From: Duodenibacillus sp964509205
GTDB taxonomy: Bacteria; Pseudomonadota; Gammaproteobacteria; Burkholderiales; Burkholderiaceae_F
Length of the DNA stretch: 64,000 nt
Assembly (NCBI GenBank): GCA_964509205.1
Contig: CAZDVW010000002.1
Coordinates: 52,154 to 116,153, forward strand
Direction: 5' to 3'
Position numbers and translations under genes: made by a program. Shown one piece after another: positions 15,999 to 23,661 of the stretch (positions within the stretch are counted from its first letter, which is position 1; every line of letters starts with the position of its first letter). The notes beneath the pieces were generated by a model. It did no database searches and had not been told where the DNA came from. It worked only from the letters and a program-made list of their open reading frames with translations.

Positions 15999-17804
15999 TC
16001 AAGCGCCTTTTTCCTGACACCAGGCACGCACCTCTTCGGTAATGCGCATGGCGCAGAATTTCGGTCCGCACATCGAACAAAAGTGCGCCTGTTTCATGCT
16101 CTCTTTCGGCAGGGAAGCATCGTGAAAACTTCTTGCACGCTGCGGATCAAATCCGAGATTAAATTGGTCTTCCCAGCGAAATTCAAAACGCGCCTTACTC
16201 ATGGCATTGTCTCGAATCTGCGCTCCGGCGATCCCTTTGGCAAGATCCGCTGCGTGTGCGGCAATCTTGTAGGCGATGAGCCCTTCTTTAACATCCTCTC
16301 GGTTCGGAAGCCCCAGATGTTCTTTCGGCGTAACGCAGCAGAGCATGGCGGTGCCGAATGCCCCGATTTCTGAGGCACCGACGGCACTTGTGATGTGATC
16401 GTATCCCGGCGCAGCATCGGTTACAAGCGGCCCCAATGTGTAAAAGGGAGCGGCATCGCAAAGCTCGGTTTCCTCAAAGATATTTTCTTTTACCCTCTGC
16501 AAAGGCACATGTCCCGGTCCTTCGATCATGACCTGCACGTCGTGTTGACGGGCTCGCTTGGCAAGGCGGCCGAGTTCAGCCAGTTCCGCTCTTTGAGCCT
16601 CATCGCAGGCATCGTGCAGGGATCCGGGTCGCAGTCCGTCTCCGAGACTGACGGACACATCGTACGAAGCGAGTATGTCGCAAATCTCATCGAAATGTGT
16701 CCAAATGAAGTTTTCTTTCCCGTGCCGGATACACCACAAAGCCAAAATGGAGCCGCCGCGAGACACAATGCCTGTAAGTCGCTTTTGCGTGAACTCAACA
16801 AAGGGAAGTCTTAATCCCGCGTGAATCGTAAAATAATCCACGCCTTGCTCGGCCTGTTCGATCAGCGTATCCCGGTAGAGCTCCCAACTTAACTTTTCGA
16901 TGCACCCGGCAGTTTTTTCCAGCGCCTGATAAAGCGGAACCGTTCCGATCGGGACCGGACTGTTGCGAATGATCCATTCACGGGTTTCGTGGATGTTTTT
17001 TCCCGTCGAAAGATCCATCACGGTATCGGCTCCGCAACGCACGGACCAAAGCATCTTTTCCACTTCATCTTCGATGTCAGAGCCAAGGGAGGAGTTGCCG
17101 ATATTGGCGTTAATCTTTGTTAAAAAACTTCTTCCGATGACCATCGGTTCGGCTTCGGGATGATTAATGCAGGCCGGAATCAGAGCTCGGCCGGCCGCGA
17201 TTTCCGCACGAACAAACTCCGGAGTCACGTCCTGCGGACACGTAAAAGCGTTGTGCAAAGGAGCGTGCTGCATCAGAAGAGACTGCCGGCTTCTTTCACT
17301 CAGCGCAGAAAGACTGTCGATGTAGGCCTTGCGATTCAGATTTTCACGGATCGCCGCAAACTCCATTTCCGGGGTGATGATGCCGGCCTTGGCATAGGAC
17401 AGTTGCGTCTGTTGATATCCGTTCTTGAAGCGATAGATTTTCTGTTGTGTCGGGAAACGGACATCTTTGAGAGCAGGATCGGAGGCGCGATCTCTTGCAA
17501 AACGGCTCGTCGGTTGGGTAAAACATTCCGTGTTGTTGCGTTCAATAATCCAAGGCAAGCGCCGCTTTTCAATACCGCAGCGAATATTCGGATTTTTCGT
17601 CGGATCGCCCCAGACTCCGGATGTGTCATACACATAAATCGGAGGGTTTGACTCGGTTAGTCCGTTCGGAAAGTGGGAATCGGCTTGGTAAACAGCTCGC
17701 ATCGGCACGGCGCCGCACAGGCGTCCGTTAACCTCAATTCGCTCGCAATGCGAGAAAGAAGAGGGGGAAATCAGTCTCTTTTTGGATGTTTTTTGCAGAG
17801 TCAT
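15999..17804 (-). CDS. thiC: Phosphomethylpyrimidine synthase ThiC
   Basis: Radical-SAM enzyme converting aminoimidazole ribotide into HMP phosphate for thiamine. 601 residues. The C-terminal 4Fe-4S motif CSMCGPKFC is present near residue 577. The core shows DTVMDLSTGKNIHETREWI, ALWCIRHGKENF and MIEGPGHVPL. The N-terminal domain is present, so it is the full-length proteobacterial form. A TPP riboswitch precedes it on the minus strand. No other thi genes are in the window. Confidence 0.97.
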   Translation of the reverse strand: MTLQKTSKKRLISPSSFSHCERIEVNGRLCGAVPMRAVYQADSHFPNGLTESNPPIYVYDTSGVWGDPTKNPNIRCGIEKRRLPWIIERNNTECFTQPTSRFARDRASDPALKDVRFPTQQKIYRFKNGYQQTQLSYAKAGIITPEMEFAAIRENLNRKAYIDSLSALSERSRQSLLMQHAPLHNAFTCPQDVTPEFVRAEIAAGRALIPACINHPEAEPMVIGRSFLTKINANIGNSSLGSDIEDEVEKMLWSVRCGADTVMDLSTGKNIHETREWIIRNSPVPIGTVPLYQALEKTAGCIEKLSWELYRDTLIEQAEQGVDYFTIHAGLRLPFVEFTQKRLTGIVSRGGSILALWCIRHGKENFIWTHFDEICDILASYDVSVSLGDGLRPGSLHDACDEAQRAELAELGRLAKRARQHDVQVMIEGPGHVPLQRVKENIFEETELCDAAPFYTLGPLVTDAAPGYDHITSAVGASEIGAFGTAMLCCVTPKEHLGLPNREDVKEGLIAYKIAAHAADLAKGIAGAQIRDNAMSKARFEFRWEDQFNLGFDPQRARSFHDASLPKESMKQAHFCSMCGPKFCAMRITEEVRAWCQEKGA

Positions 17805-17882
17805 TCGATTTTCGCTTCTATGGGATCCAGACGCAGGAAAGTTGACCGAAGCGACGTCTCCGAGCTCTCGGAGAAAATGACC

Positions 17883-17967
17883 GGTAACGTTTCCCTACGC
17901 CGATATTAATCGGATCAGGTTATGAGGCACTGTCTCAATCAGGGCACAGCCCTGATACACCTAACGT
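17883..17967 (-). promoter_or_regulatory. TPP riboswitch (THI element)
   Basis: On the minus strand the conserved parts appear in order: CCTGATTGAGA, AACCTGATCCGATTAATATC, then GGCGTAGGGAAACGTTACC closing the P1/P4-P5 architecture. A variable P3 helix CAGGGC/GCCCTG is also seen. It ends about 80 bases before thiC, so it should repress thiC expression when TPP is plentiful. Confidence 0.92.
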
Positions 17968-18071
17968 TTCGAGCGCATTCTATCGATTCCACACGAATCT
18001 AGAGTTCAAAATAAGAAAAGAGAGTCATCTGCAGATGACGCAAAAGAAAAGCCGATCCACATAAGAGTAAA

Positions 18072-18253
18072 TCAGACTTTGATATACCGTGCCAGACGCC
18101 CGGAGCCAACACGCCGGATGGTGCCGGTTTTAACCATTGCACCCAAAACCGCTTCAACAGTCGTCTGGCTGACATCCGGAAGGATCTTGCAGATTTATGC
18201 CTTGGAAATCGGCATGAGGTTGGTCGGTCCGGCTTTCTGCACATAATTGTTTC
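18072..18253 (-). pseudogene. Remnant of a winged-helix (Fic C-terminal-like) protein
   Basis: Minus-strand translation in the frame ending with TGA at 18072-18074 gives KILPDVSQTTVEAVLGAM followed by VKTGTIRRVGSGRLARYIKV, a recognisable winged-helix end as found at the C terminus of many Fic proteins and small DNA-binding proteins. The frame is broken by a TAA at 18195-18197 and closes upstream at a TGA within about 60 bases, so only a fragment remains. A different frame across the same region is open but has no family-like sequence. Confidence 0.6.
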
Positions 18254-18311
18254 AAATCATATGCAGAAAGACGATCCCAAATGCATATAAATCGAAATTT
18301 TATATGCAGAA
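18229..18311. repeat. Three copies of ATATGCAGAAA / TTTCTGCAYAT
   Basis: CTTTCTGCACAT near 18232, its near-perfect inverse ATATGCAGAAAG near 18259 and TATATGCAGAAAA near 18301. The first two form a 12-bp imperfect inverted repeat. They sit just upstream of the decayed winged-helix gene and could be its old operator. Confidence 0.4.
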
Positions 18312-18457
18312 AATGATTTCATTGATGGAGAAGGAGACAGACAGATTCCCCCAATGTCTACCGTCTCTTAGAGACTGCTTCACGACTGACCGAAATGGAT
18401 TTCGGACACTCGTGAGATCGAAATCAAAACGGATTCGCAGAGCTATTGAAATTTAGA

Positions 18458-18463
18458 TATAAT
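18458..18463 (+). promoter_or_regulatory. Putative -10 element of rpmF
   Basis: TATAAT 40 bases upstream of the rpmF start. The -35 is weak (TTCGCA at 18 bases). Confidence 0.4.
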
Positions 18464-18503
18464 TGCGCCCTTTCTGAGATTTAACCCTTGTGGGGGTATT
18501 GAA

Positions 18504-18698
18504 ATGGCTGTTCAACAAAATAAGAAATCTACGAGCCGTCGCGGTAATCATCGTTCCCACGATTCCCTGACGAATCCGCCGGTCGCCATTGAAGCAACAA
18601 CAGGTGAAGTGCATCGTCGTCACCATATCAGCGCCACAGGCTTTTATCGTGGCAAGAAGGTGATTGCGAGCAAAGAAGAGAACTCTGCTGCTGAATAA
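18504..18698 (+). CDS. rpmF: 50S ribosomal protein L32
   Basis: 64 residues with the typical L32 N terminus (MAVQQNKKSTSRRGNHRSHD) and the HHISATGFYRGKKV-type C-terminal end. It belongs to the large subunit near the peptidyl transferase region. GGGGG upstream of ATG. In this copy the usual zinc-binding cysteines are absent (C-minus form). It normally heads a plsX-fabH-fabD run; here plsX and fabH are missing. Confidence 0.92.
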   Translation: MAVQQNKKSTSRRGNHRSHDSLTNPPVAIEATTGEVHRRHHISATGFYRGKKVIASKEENSAAE

Positions 18699-18755
18699 GG
18701 GGTTCTTTCCTGCATTGCGGACAAGCCGCAGAGCGAAAGTTCTTACGAGTCGATT

Positions 18756-18815
18756 AAGCCGCCTTCAGGCTTCTGTTGCCTCGAGCACAGCAAGCACAAA
18801 AGGGGCGGCTTTTTT
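18756..18815 (+). terminator. Terminator between rpmF and fabD
   Basis: AAGCCGCC (18756-18763) pairs with GGCGGCTT (18804-18811), T run to 18815. The loop holds a second small stem. It separates rpmF from fabD transcription. Confidence 0.6.
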
Positions 18816-18832
18816 GTCGTTCCAAATTTTGT

Positions 18833-18844
18833 CATAATTCACGC
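18833..18844 (+). promoter_or_regulatory. Putative -10 giving a leaderless fabD mRNA
   Basis: CATAAT at 18833-18838 lies 6 bases before the fabD ATG (18845), and no Shine-Dalgarno exists. A T-rich stretch (TTTTTT) lies 17 bases upstream as a poor -35. Transcription would begin at or next to the A of ATG. Confidence 0.35.
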
Positions 18845-19786
18845 ATGAAACTTGCCGTTGTTTTTCCCGGTCAGGGTAGTCAACACGTCGGAATGCTCCG
18901 AGGCTTTGACGAGTTGCCGTGCGTACGCGAGACGCTTGAAACGGCTGATGCCGTTTTGGGCGGTTCTTTTTCCGAATTAATACGAAACGGATCGGACGCC
19001 CTGCTGAATGAGACTGCACACACGCAGCCGGTTCTCTTAACCGTCTGTGTGGCGATGTATCGCGCCCTTTCCGAGAGAGTGCATCTCAAGCCTATCTTTT
19101 TCGCCGGTCACAGTCTCGGCGAGTACACGGCCTACGTTGCCTCAGGGCGCATCCGTTTTGAGGATGCTTTGCGCCTTGTGAAATTCCGTGCCGAACGCAT
19201 GCAGGAAGTTGCATTAAAGAATCCAGGCGGGATGTCGGCTGTGATCGGACTGAATTCCGAAGAAACGACGCAGGTCTGCCAAAGCGTTAAATCTGCCGGA
19301 TTTGTGGAACCGGCCAACTTCAATGCCGCCTTGCAGACCGTCATCGCCGGAACCAAGGATGCTTTGGAAGCAGCGAAGAAAATTGCCCTGCAAAAGGGTG
19401 CGCGTTGCGTGATTGATTTGCCGGTTTCGGCTGCTTTTCATACGCATCTTTTTGAAGGTGTTGCCGAGTCCCTTCGAGAGAAGTTAAACAGCATCACCAT
19501 CAACAGCACCACGACGCCCGTCATCGCCAACATTGATGCGATGCCCCATGAAGCGGCCGAAGAGGTGCGTTTAACGCTTTCTGCGCAGACCTCTCACCCC
19601 GTGCAATGGCTCAATACCATGCGCCGCATGGAAAAAGAGGGCGTTTCGACCCTTTTGGAATGCGGTCCGGGACGCGTGATTACTGGTCTGGCGAAAAGAA
19701 CCATGGCAGGCGTTCGGCTTTTAAATTGCTCAAACCTTGAGTCCATCGATCTCATCTCAAACGAATTGGCGAAAGAATCCACATGA
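18845..19786 (+). CDS. fabD: Malonyl-CoA:ACP transacylase
   Basis: Loads malonyl groups onto ACP for fatty-acid elongation. 313 residues. FPGQGSQ at residues 7-13 and catalytic GHSLGEY with Ser90, plus His199 in AAFHTH, are present. Start MKLAVVFPGQ chosen from family homology; an upstream TTG at 18776 would lie inside the terminator. No Shine-Dalgarno (see possible leaderless promoter). The stop overlaps fabG by 4 bases (ATGA), so they are translationally coupled. Confidence 0.95.
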   Translation: MKLAVVFPGQGSQHVGMLRGFDELPCVRETLETADAVLGGSFSELIRNGSDALLNETAHTQPVLLTVCVAMYRALSERVHLKPIFFAGHSLGEYTAYVASGRIRFEDALRLVKFRAERMQEVALKNPGGMSAVIGLNSEETTQVCQSVKSAGFVEPANFNAALQTVIAGTKDALEAAKKIALQKGARCVIDLPVSAAFHTHLFEGVAESLREKLNSITINSTTTPVIANIDAMPHEAAEEVRLTLSAQTSHPVQWLNTMRRMEKEGVSTLLECGPGRVITGLAKRTMAGVRLLNCSNLESIDLISNELAKEST

Positions 19787-20541
19787 CGAAAAAACTTTAC
19801 TCGGATGCGGCCTTTTCCGGACGCATCGTCCTCGTAACGGGAGCGAGCCGCGGCATCGGAAAAGCAATTGCCGAGGCCTTCGCAGAGGCCGGAGCAAAGG
19901 TGATCGGAACGGCAACCTCACAGTCGGGAGCTGACGCAATCACGGGTTTTCTTGCCGGAAAAGGAGAGGGCGTCGTTCTTGACGTCACAAACCCCGAGGC
20001 GATTACCTCGCTTATCGAGTCGGTTCTTAACAAAGAAGGAAAGATTGACATTCTCGTCAACAATGCCGGCATTACGCGCGATGCTTTGAGTATGCGACTT
20101 ACCGATGAGAACTGGAACGCCGTTGTTGAGGCGGACCTGACGGGAGCTTTCCGTCTGATCAGGGCGAGCCTGAAGCCGATGATGAAAGCTCGTTACGGGC
20201 GCATTGTCAATATTGCTTCCGTTGTTGCTGCCGTCGGCAATCCCGGCCAAGCCAATTACGCGGCTGCCAAGGCTGGTCTGATTGCGATGAGCAAATCCGT
20301 GGCGCGCGAAGTAGCGCCTCGAGGAATCACGGTTAACTGCGTGGCCCCCGGTTTCATCGAAACCGACATGACAAAAACAATTCCGGAGTCAATTCGAAAT
20401 TCGCTGTTGACTCAAATCCCGATGCAGCGGCTCGGCAAGCCGCAAGACGTTGCTCAAGCCGTACTCTTCTTGGCAAGCGAGCAAGCCGCCTACATCACCG
20501 GAACCGTCCTTCATACAAATGGAGGATTATTTACAGGTTAA
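19783..20541 (+). CDS. fabG: 3-oxoacyl-ACP reductase
   Basis: NADPH-dependent reduction of 3-ketoacyl-ACP. Short-chain dehydrogenase of 252 residues: TGASRGIGKAI cofactor loop near residue 19, NNAG near 93, catalytic Ser146, Tyr159 and Lys163 (YAAAK). The C-terminal end ITGTVLHTNGGL is typical of FabG. The N terminus is a few residues longer than in E. coli. Second gene of fabD-fabG-acpP-fabF. Confidence 0.95.
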   Translation: MTKKLYSDAAFSGRIVLVTGASRGIGKAIAEAFAEAGAKVIGTATSQSGADAITGFLAGKGEGVVLDVTNPEAITSLIESVLNKEGKIDILVNNAGITRDALSMRLTDENWNAVVEADLTGAFRLIRASLKPMMKARYGRIVNIASVVAAVGNPGQANYAAAKAGLIAMSKSVAREVAPRGITVNCVAPGFIETDMTKTIPESIRNSLLTQIPMQRLGKPQDVAQAVLFLASEQAAYITGTVLHTNGGLFTG

Positions 20542-20642
20542 CGCGTCGGGCATGGAAAACTTGATACAATGCCGTAACTTTCAGGACGGTTCAGACAAGA
20601 GTGAACTGCGCCGTTCTTTTGATACTTATATCGGAGCTATAA

Positions 20643-20882
20643 ATGGACGAGTTGGAACAAAAAGTTAAGAAGATCATTGCTGAACAATTGGGCAAGGATG
20701 TTCAGGACATCAAGAACGAAGCTTCTTTCATCGAAGACCTTGGTGCAGACAGCCTTGATACCGTTGAACTCGTAATGGCTCTCGAAGATTCCTTCAAAAT
20801 TCAAATCCCGGATGAGCAGCAGGAAAACCTTCGCACCGTTCAGCAGGCCATCGATTACATTCGTGCCAATCTGAAGGCCTAA
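20643..20882 (+). CDS. acpP: Acyl carrier protein
   Basis: 79 residues, acidic. The phosphopantetheine attachment serine is Ser37 in LGADSLDTVEL. It carries acyl chains in fatty-acid and lipid A synthesis. Preceded by GGAGCTATAA. About 100 bases separate it from fabG, room for an own promoter. The Sfp-type transferase at 43153 is one candidate for its activation. Confidence 0.97.
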   Translation: MDELEQKVKKIIAEQLGKDVQDIKNEASFIEDLGADSLDTVELVMALEDSFKIQIPDEQQENLRTVQQAIDYIRANLKA

Positions 20883-20960
20883 GCAGGGCTTTGCCTCGTT
20901 GTTTTTCACCCAAAGAGCCTTTCTACAAGGCTCTTTGCCGGTTTTTGCGGAGCCTCTCGC

Positions 20961-22199
20961 ATGCGTCGTGTCGTCATTACCGGTGTCGGTCTTGTTTCCC
21001 CGCTTGGAAACAATGCCGCAGACAGTTGGAATGCCCTTTTAGCAGGAAAGTGTGCTGTCGGCTTGACATCCTCGTTTGATACGAGCGCTTTTTCGTGCAA
21101 GATCTCAGCTGAAATTAAAAACTTTGATCCGGCAACGGCTCTCGGAATCAAAGACGCCCGTCGCTTTGAGCTTTACACGGCCTATGGAATTGCTGCCGGC
21201 ACCGAGGCTTTAAACGACGCCGGCATTCACTACGAAAGCGACGATCCGCAAAGCGAACGCGCCGGCTGTTTGATCGGATCCGGCATCGGCGGACTTACGA
21301 CGAAGTGCCGCGATTATGCAAACTATCTGACGGATGGTCCTCGGCGCTTTACTCCTTTCGTCGTCCCGGCATCGATTATTAATTCGACAAACGGCAAGCT
21401 TTCCATTCTTCAAAATCTGAAGGGCCCGAACCTTGCGATCGGAACGGCCTGTGCCACCGGTCTTCATTGCATCGGTGAAGCGGCTTGGATGATCCTTCGC
21501 GGCGATGCCGATGTCATGGTCGCCGGCGGAACGGAAAGTCCGATTCATCCGGCCGGTATCGGCGGTTTCGACAACATTCACGCACTGTCTCGTCGAAATG
21601 ATGCTCCGGAGCGAGCCTCCAGGCCTTTCGATAAAGATCGCGACGGTTTTGTGCTCGGCGAGGGAGCAGGGGTTCTTGTTTTAGAGGACTATGATCACGC
21701 CAAAGCACGAGGCGCTAAGGTTTACGGCGAACTTGTCGGATACGGATTGTGCTCGGATGCCTATCACTTTACGGCTCCCAGTTGCAACGGCGCTGTCCGT
21801 TGCATGCGCATGGCACTGAACCGAGCCGGCATTGCTCCGGAGAAAGTCGATTTTGTCAATGCCCACGGAACCTCGACCCCGACAGGAGACATTAGCGAGG
21901 CGCAGGCCATCCGAGAAGTGTTCGGTTCTCATGCGGACAAACTGACAGTCACTTCCACCAAGGGAGCTACCGGTCACGCTCTTGGCGGTGCCGGCGGTAT
22001 CGAAGCCGTTTTTACCGTTCTTTCGATCCGGGATCAAATCATCCCGCCGACGCTTAATCTGGAAAATCAAGACCCCAATTGCCCGATCAACGTTTGCGCC
22101 GGAGCGGCTTGCCGAAAGCCGATTGACTTCGCCATGAAGAACAACTTCGGCTTCGGCGGAACCAATGCAACGTTGATTTTCAAGCGTCTCGAACAGTAA
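20961..22199 (+). CDS. fabF: 3-oxoacyl-ACP synthase II
   Basis: Elongating ketoacyl synthase, 412 residues. Active-site Cys164 in TACATG, His in NAHGTSTP near 307 and His in KGATGHALGGAGG near 344 give the C-H-H triad. Last gene of the fab cluster. Its stop codon directly abuts the stop of the convergent lipoprotein gene. Because fabH is absent from the cluster, initiation must be encoded elsewhere or be done by other means. Confidence 0.96.
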   Translation: MRRVVITGVGLVSPLGNNAADSWNALLAGKCAVGLTSSFDTSAFSCKISAEIKNFDPATALGIKDARRFELYTAYGIAAGTEALNDAGIHYESDDPQSERAGCLIGSGIGGLTTKCRDYANYLTDGPRRFTPFVVPASIINSTNGKLSILQNLKGPNLAIGTACATGLHCIGEAAWMILRGDADVMVAGGTESPIHPAGIGGFDNIHALSRRNDAPERASRPFDKDRDGFVLGEGAGVLVLEDYDHAKARGAKVYGELVGYGLCSDAYHFTAPSCNGAVRCMRMALNRAGIAPEKVDFVNAHGTSTPTGDISEAQAIREVFGSHADKLTVTSTKGATGHALGGAGGIEAVFTVLSIRDQIIPPTLNLENQDPNCPINVCAGAACRKPIDFAMKNNFGFGGTNATLIFKRLEQ

Positions 22200-22538
22200 T
22201 CAGAAAAGACCTAGATTCGGACCATTAACGCGCTTGACGCAACGAAAGAGGATTTCGCCTTCAAATCCCTTGTCTTTTTCGTGCGTCACAGCATCCAAAG
22301 GCATCATTTCAAGACCTTTTTGCCGGCAGACCTGCTGAGCGCGTTCAATCTGTTGGTCACGAAAACGACCATATACGCTTTGCCAAGGCTCATACAAATA
22401 CAGTTTGTATTCGTTGTACTGCAACTCCGTCACTTTCTGTGTTCTGCCCTCGTAAGAGGAACACCCGGACAAAAGAGTCGCCGCAACCAGGGCGGAGAAG
22501 ATTCCGAATTCAATAGCTTTACATTTTCTTTTCATCAT
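22200..22538 (-). CDS. Small predicted lipoprotein
   Basis: 112 residues with a lysine/arginine N terminus, hydrophobic segment and lipobox LLSGC (Cys near residue 26), so a type II signal peptide and a short ~85-residue mature protein with two further cysteines. Function not recognised. Its start overlaps the preceding gene by 20 bases on the minus strand, so it is the last gene of the export operon that begins with the TolC-like protein. Confidence 0.75.
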   Translation of the reverse strand: MMKRKCKAIEFGIFSALVAATLLSGCSSYEGRTQKVTELQYNEYKLYLYEPWQSVYGRFRDQQIERAQQVCRQKGLEMMPLDAVTHEKDKGFEGEILFRCVKRVNGPNLGLF

Positions 22539-23661
22539 GAGTCGACCCTAAGTTTTCAGAGGAGCAGACGTTGAAATAAAGGGGATCGATCGGCAGCACA
22601 AAATGCTCTGCCTCACACAACCCGCTATCGGTATTGATTGAAAACGCCTCATCGAGCAACCCAATTTTACTGTAGCCCAGGGCGTGTTTTTGCGCGTTCT
22701 CTCTGCTTTTTTCATCCCGACAAACAAAGAAGGCCGAGTGTTTTCCGTTCATCGTCATCCGTAACGGAATTTCCTTTTTGTTCGTATCGAGAGCGTAGGA
22801 AAATTGCCCCAGTGAAAAAGCGTCCTTTAAAGCCGTGTAAAGCGCATTCTCTGTGAACACATGAAGCGTTTCTCGGTCAGACAGATCCGACCGAGACAGC
22901 CAAAGCGCTAAGCCGGGAGCGTTCCAATACAGTTTCTTTCGAACCGAAAGACGCCGTTTTCCGCTGTAGTCAACCGGATTGATGAGATCGAAAACTCCGA
23001 ATGACTCAAGTAGCTGCGCCCATCGTCTTCCCGTGGCCTGACTGACTCGAGCGCAATCGGACACTCGCGTCCAATTCACCGGTTTTGCCGTATAGCGAGC
23101 GGTTTCCCGAAGAAAATCAAAGAAAAGACCTTCTTCTTGGATCTTTGAGCCGCTTAAAAGCATTTCTGAAAAGAACGCTTTAAACCAACCGTCCCAATAC
23201 TGAGCAGAACTGACTTGTGCCTTAACCCCGCTTGCTCGAATCGACGTTGAAAGATCGCTGTGAGAAAAACGAAGTTTTTGCGGTATCGCCGAGGAATTCT
23301 CTGTTTGAAGGACTTCAGCCGCCCGAGGCAACGGAGTACGGGTAATGGTGCAGCGAATATCGGCTTTCCCGAGAAGGGCAAGCAGTTCCTGCAATCGACT
23401 TTCTCCAAAACAGCCGGCACAACGCAGTTTCGCTTCCGGATACTGGACTAAAAAATCCACCGCATTGCGAAAGAAATCTGCCCTTAAATGAGCCGAACCG
23501 ATGAGACGGGGAGCAACATAAAGTTTAAAGAACTCGGTCGGACTCGCATCATAAAGACGGGATACATAAATGTTGTGCATGTCGCTTTCGGAAGCGACAT
23601 CCGCAACGGAAATCCCGGCTTCGGAAGCCTCAACGAAAAGTCGCGCATCATCGGGCATCAT
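22519..23661 (-). CDS. DUF4143-like protein lacking a visible ATPase P-loop
   Basis: 380 residues. The segment around residues 200-260 (SQATGRRWAQLLESFGVFDL, then KLYWNAPGLALWL) resembles the DUF4143 winged-helix region that follows the AAA domain in a common family of bacterial ATPases. No Walker A or B is visible in the N-terminal half, so either the ATPase part was lost or it has diverged. The start (ATGATG at 23661) overlaps the permease stop by 14 bases, and its end overlaps the lipoprotein gene, implying one transcript. Role unknown. Confidence 0.6.
   Translation of the reverse strand: MMPDDARLFVEASEAGISVADVASESDMHNIYVSRLYDASPTEFFKLYVAPRLIGSAHLRADFFRNAVDFLVQYPEAKLRCAGCFGESRLQELLALLGKADIRCTITRTPLPRAAEVLQTENSSAIPQKLRFSHSDLSTSIRASGVKAQVSSAQYWDGWFKAFFSEMLLSGSKIQEEGLFFDFLRETARYTAKPVNWTRVSDCARVSQATGRRWAQLLESFGVFDLINPVDYSGKRRLSVRKKLYWNAPGLALWLSRSDLSDRETLHVFTENALYTALKDAFSLGQFSYALDTNKKEIPLRMTMNGKHSAFFVCRDEKSRENAQKHALGYSKIGLLDEAFSINTDSGLCEAEHFVLPIDPLYFNVCSSENLGSTHDEKKM

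Noticed and set aside
15999..17804. Many long antisense frames inside thiC, pyrG, guaA and other genes
   Set aside because: They are products of codon bias on the opposite strand and lack ribosome binding sites and family-like sequence.
17999..18244. Minus-strand open frame beginning at the winged-helix remnant
   Set aside because: It is in a different frame from the recognisable winged-helix fragment; the intact-looking frame has no meaningful sequence.
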